Shown: positions 5,276 to 6,633 of the stretch, piece by piece | Layout of the letters: every line of letters begins with the position of its first letter | Position numbering within the stretch: the first letter of the stretch is position 1 | Source of the DNA: an uncultured Bacilli bacterium | GTDB taxonomy: Bacteria > Bacillota_I > Bacilli_A > RF39 > UBA660 | Length of the DNA stretch: 6,633 bases | Assembly (NCBI GenBank): GCA_934095805.1 | Contig: CAKOKV010000054.1 | Span: forward strand, 1 to 6,633 | Reading direction: 5' to 3' | Notes under the pieces: model-generated | Seen by the model: only the letters and a program-made list of their open reading frames with translations | Databases searched by the model: none | What the model was told of the DNA's origin: nothing | Translations under genes and position numbers: made by a program

Positions 5276-5920
5276 TTTGATCTTAATTTTATTATTAAAC
5301 AATGACATAATAATTGCTCCAAAACTATTACCCAAAATCATAAACAACATTGATATTGCAGATTTAAATGACCAAGCTTTTGCTAATGAAATATAGTACA
5401 TATTAGCAATACAGTGTTCAAATCCACACAAAATAAATACCACTACACATATAAATATAGATAAATATTTTATTATAGAGTCTTCTCCTTTTTTAAAATT
5501 ATTAACTGCTATATACATAAGAATTCCACAAAATACGGATAATATGAATATACTTAAATAATTATCGCTGATTTTAATTATAGCCATTTCTCTTGCTATA
5601 ATACTTATATTAGCAATTCTTGTATTTAGTATCAATAATGCTGTAATGATTGTTCCTAATAAATTACCTAACAAAGTAAATATAAGAGTTTTTAAATACC
5701 CGAATTTATTTTCTAGTATATAACCTATCATTCCCGTATATAAATTCATTTTATAAACACATATTGTAAGAAGCCCTATTGCAAAAAGTATAGCTCCAAC
5801 TACTTGGTTTGAAACACTTAAATAGATTGTTCCTCCAATTCCTATCATTATTCCAGCATATATTCCTTTTAATAAACTGCTTACATTCTCTTTTATATTT
5901 TCTTTTTTAATTTTTATCAT
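5270..5920 (-). CDS. Formate/nitrite transporter (FNT) family channel, short form
   Basis: A 216-residue membrane protein with about six hydrophobic segments (roughly 18-38, 41-60, 76-97, 121-141, 150-180 and 187-207). Family signatures are visible. KMNLYTG (57-63) corresponds to the FocA region carrying the pore threonine (here T62). GNLLG (85-89) and CGILMYIAV (131-139) follow. GFEHCIANMYYI (166-177) matches the highly conserved FocA GFEHSIANM with the central histidine (here H169), and GNSFGA (198-203) is the second GNxxG motif. FNT proteins are homopentameric channels for small monovalent anions such as formate, nitrite or hydrosulfide. This one is shorter than E. coli FocA (285 residues), with short loops and termini. 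The neighbouring nrdDG suggests formate, but that is inference. The start at 5920 is supported by a strong ribosome binding site (AAGGTGGTGG, 5933-5924). No promoter is visible between it and nrdG. Hydrosulfide or nitrite remain possible substrates. Confidence 0.9.
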   Translation of the reverse strand: MIKIKKENIKENVSSLLKGIYAGIMIGIGGTIYLSVSNQVVGAILFAIGLLTICVYKMNLYTGMIGYILENKFGYLKTLIFTLLGNLLGTIITALLILNTRIANISIIAREMAIIKISDNYLSIFILSVFCGILMYIAVNNFKKGEDSIIKYLSIFICVVVFILCGFEHCIANMYYISLAKAWSFKSAISMLFMILGNSFGAIIMSLFNNKIKIKA

Positions 5921-5940
5921 TATCCACCACCTTATATTTA

Positions 5941-5986
5941 AAATAAAAAGGTATGTTAGAAGCTATTTTTGAATCTCACATACCTT
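5941..5986 (-). terminator. Intrinsic terminator or hairpin across the nrdG stop codon
   Basis: On the minus strand AAGGTATGT (5986-5978) pairs perfectly with ACATACCTT (5956-5948). Three further pairs (5976-5974 with 5960-5958) sit beyond one mismatch, and the stem is followed by TTTTTATTT. The nrdG stop codon (5965-5963) lies in the loop. Only about 20 bases separate the T-run from the FNT gene's ribosome binding site. Either the FNT gene depends on read-through or a promoter inside nrdG, or the hairpin acts as an RNA 3'-end or stability element. Confidence 0.65.
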
Positions 5987-6469
5987 GTTTTCTATTATAC
6001 TTTTTTTAGAATCTATAATTCGTTGATTACTAGAACCTCTAAACGGAACATCATAACTTTTTAATTCTAGCATAAATGGTCTATCTACTAATACATCTAT
6101 ATTTAAAAGTAATTCTTTTAAATTAGTTTCTTTATTAGTTCTTATTAAAAGTTCTTCCATCTTGTAGCCGGTATAGCACCATACATTTAAACCTAAACTT
6201 TGACAATATTTTGCAATTTCTAGACAAGCATCAATTTGGATTAATGGTTCTCCTCCTGATAGAGTTACTCCTGTTTGAAAACTCACATTTCTTATTTTCT
6301 CACAGACTTCCTTAACATCAACCAAAAAACCTTTTTCTACGTTCCATGTTTCTGGATTATGGCATCCTTTACAATGATGAGGACAACCTTGCATCCATAT
6401 AACAGTTCTTATTCCTTCTCCATCAACAATGCTTTCTTCAGTTAAGTTAGCAGCAAGTCTTATTTGCAT
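5963..6469 (-). CDS. nrdG: Anaerobic ribonucleotide reductase activating protein (radical SAM)
   Basis: A 168-residue radical-SAM activase. It uses a [4Fe-4S] cluster and S-adenosylmethionine to generate the glycyl radical on NrdD. The cluster motif is C29-PHH-C33-KG-C36 (CxxxCxxC), set in QGCPHHCKGCHNPETW, a hallmark of NrdG. SGGEP at 71-75 is the SAM-binding glycine-rich motif. The N-terminal IVDGEGIRTVIWMQGC is also typical, and the length is normal for NrdG. The start at 6469 fits family N-termini. No good Shine-Dalgarno precedes it (the upstream bases are A-rich), and the start lies inside the end of nrdD, so translation probably depends on ribosomes terminating on nrdD. The gene ends with TAG inside a terminator-like hairpin (5941-5986). 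Family assignment is secure. Confidence 0.96.
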   Translation of the reverse strand: MQIRLAANLTEESIVDGEGIRTVIWMQGCPHHCKGCHNPETWNVEKGFLVDVKEVCEKIRNVSFQTGVTLSGGEPLIQIDACLEIAKYCQSLGLNVWCYTGYKMEELLIRTNKETNLKELLLNIDVLVDRPFMLELKSYDVPFRGSSNQRIIDSKKSIIENKVCEIQK

Positions 6470-6633
6470 ATTTTTTCTTATTTAAAATTCCATCAGTTGT
6501 ATGTTTTACTCTATCTCTTTCTTCAGCTTTTTTACCATTATTAAATCTTTCAACAGTACCAACTAAATATCCTGTGATTCTTCTAATTCTATCAAAACCT
6601 ACTCCATCTCCGATTTTCTTTTCAGCTCTTTCT
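6447..6633 (-). CDS. nrdD: Anaerobic ribonucleoside-triphosphate reductase, C-terminal end (partial)
   Basis: Only the last 61 codons are inside the window; the 5' part lies beyond the right edge. The frame begins at 6632 and ends at TAA 6449-6447. The fragment contains the glycyl-radical loop RRITGYL, with the radical-bearing Gly at codon 6572-6570, followed by ERFNNGKKAEERDRVKH. This matches the C-terminus of class III reductases (E. coli NrdD has RRVCGYL, then FNAGKQEEVKRRVKH). The enzyme reduces ribonucleoside triphosphates to deoxyribonucleotides without oxygen, using a glycyl radical installed by NrdG. The last residues, KKKYANKTCC, form a short tail past the conserved core; the two terminal cysteines are a curiosity of unknown meaning. 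The 3' end overlaps nrdG by 23 bases in another frame, so the two are almost certainly co-transcribed and translationally coupled. Identification is from the C-terminal motif only; whether it is a formate- or thioredoxin-dependent subtype cannot be seen. Confidence 0.93.
   Translation of the reverse strand, partial: ERAEKKIGDGVGFDRIRRITGYLVGTVERFNNGKKAEERDRVKHTTDGILNKKKYANKTCC

Noticed and set aside
1..6633. tRNA, rRNA or CRISPR array
   Set aside because: No cloverleaf with a TTCGA-type arm, no rRNA-like GC-rich block and no regularly spaced repeats of 24-37 bases were seen on either strand.

Overview
The window is very AT-rich (roughly three quarters A+T by eye). All supported genes lie on the minus strand, with strong AGGAGG-type ribosome binding sites and sigma-A-like promoters. 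This fits a low-GC anaerobic member of the Bacillota. The anaerobic (class III) ribonucleotide reductase genes at the right edge support an anaerobic lifestyle. The exact genus cannot be read from the sequence. All positions are window coordinates; transcription runs from high to low numbers.

Right part (6633 to about 3708), ordinary metabolic genes: the C-terminus of nrdD with its glycyl-radical loop overlaps nrdG, its radical-SAM activase. A short FNT-family channel (formate/nitrite type) follows, then a LysR-type regulator with its own promoter and a NUDIX hydrolase. Class III reductases of the E. coli type take electrons from formate, so a formate-type channel beside nrdDG makes functional sense. 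Several genes here end in a hairpin that encloses the stop codon, with the next ribosome binding site soon after it.

Middle (3641 to 1848): a 585-residue Gfo/Idh/MocA-type oxidoreductase with its own extended -10 promoter and a long C-terminal extension of unknown role.

Intergenic stretch 1520-1847 (328 bases), the most interesting part of the window: it holds a direct repeat, a consensus-like promoter that runs straight into a terminator hairpin, and then a complete attenuation-type leader. The leader has a promoter, a short ORF for an 18-residue peptide (MIDRKGYILYLFGYAESS) and a strong intrinsic terminator whose 5' arm begins inside the peptide's stop codon. The strong SD and start of the next gene follow at once. 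The layout suggests that ribosome position on the leader controls read-through into the genes below.

Left part (1519 to 26), accessory-looking genes: a 175-residue protein with a sigma region 4/HTH-like C-terminus, an 85-residue ribbon-helix-helix-like protein, and a 204-residue membrane-anchored protein with a low-complexity charged linker and a small cysteine-containing outer domain. The last gene has its own promoter with an inverted repeat over the -10. Together with the leader these resemble the regulatory cargo of a phage, plasmid or conjugative element, but no integrase, relaxase or transposase is present to prove it.
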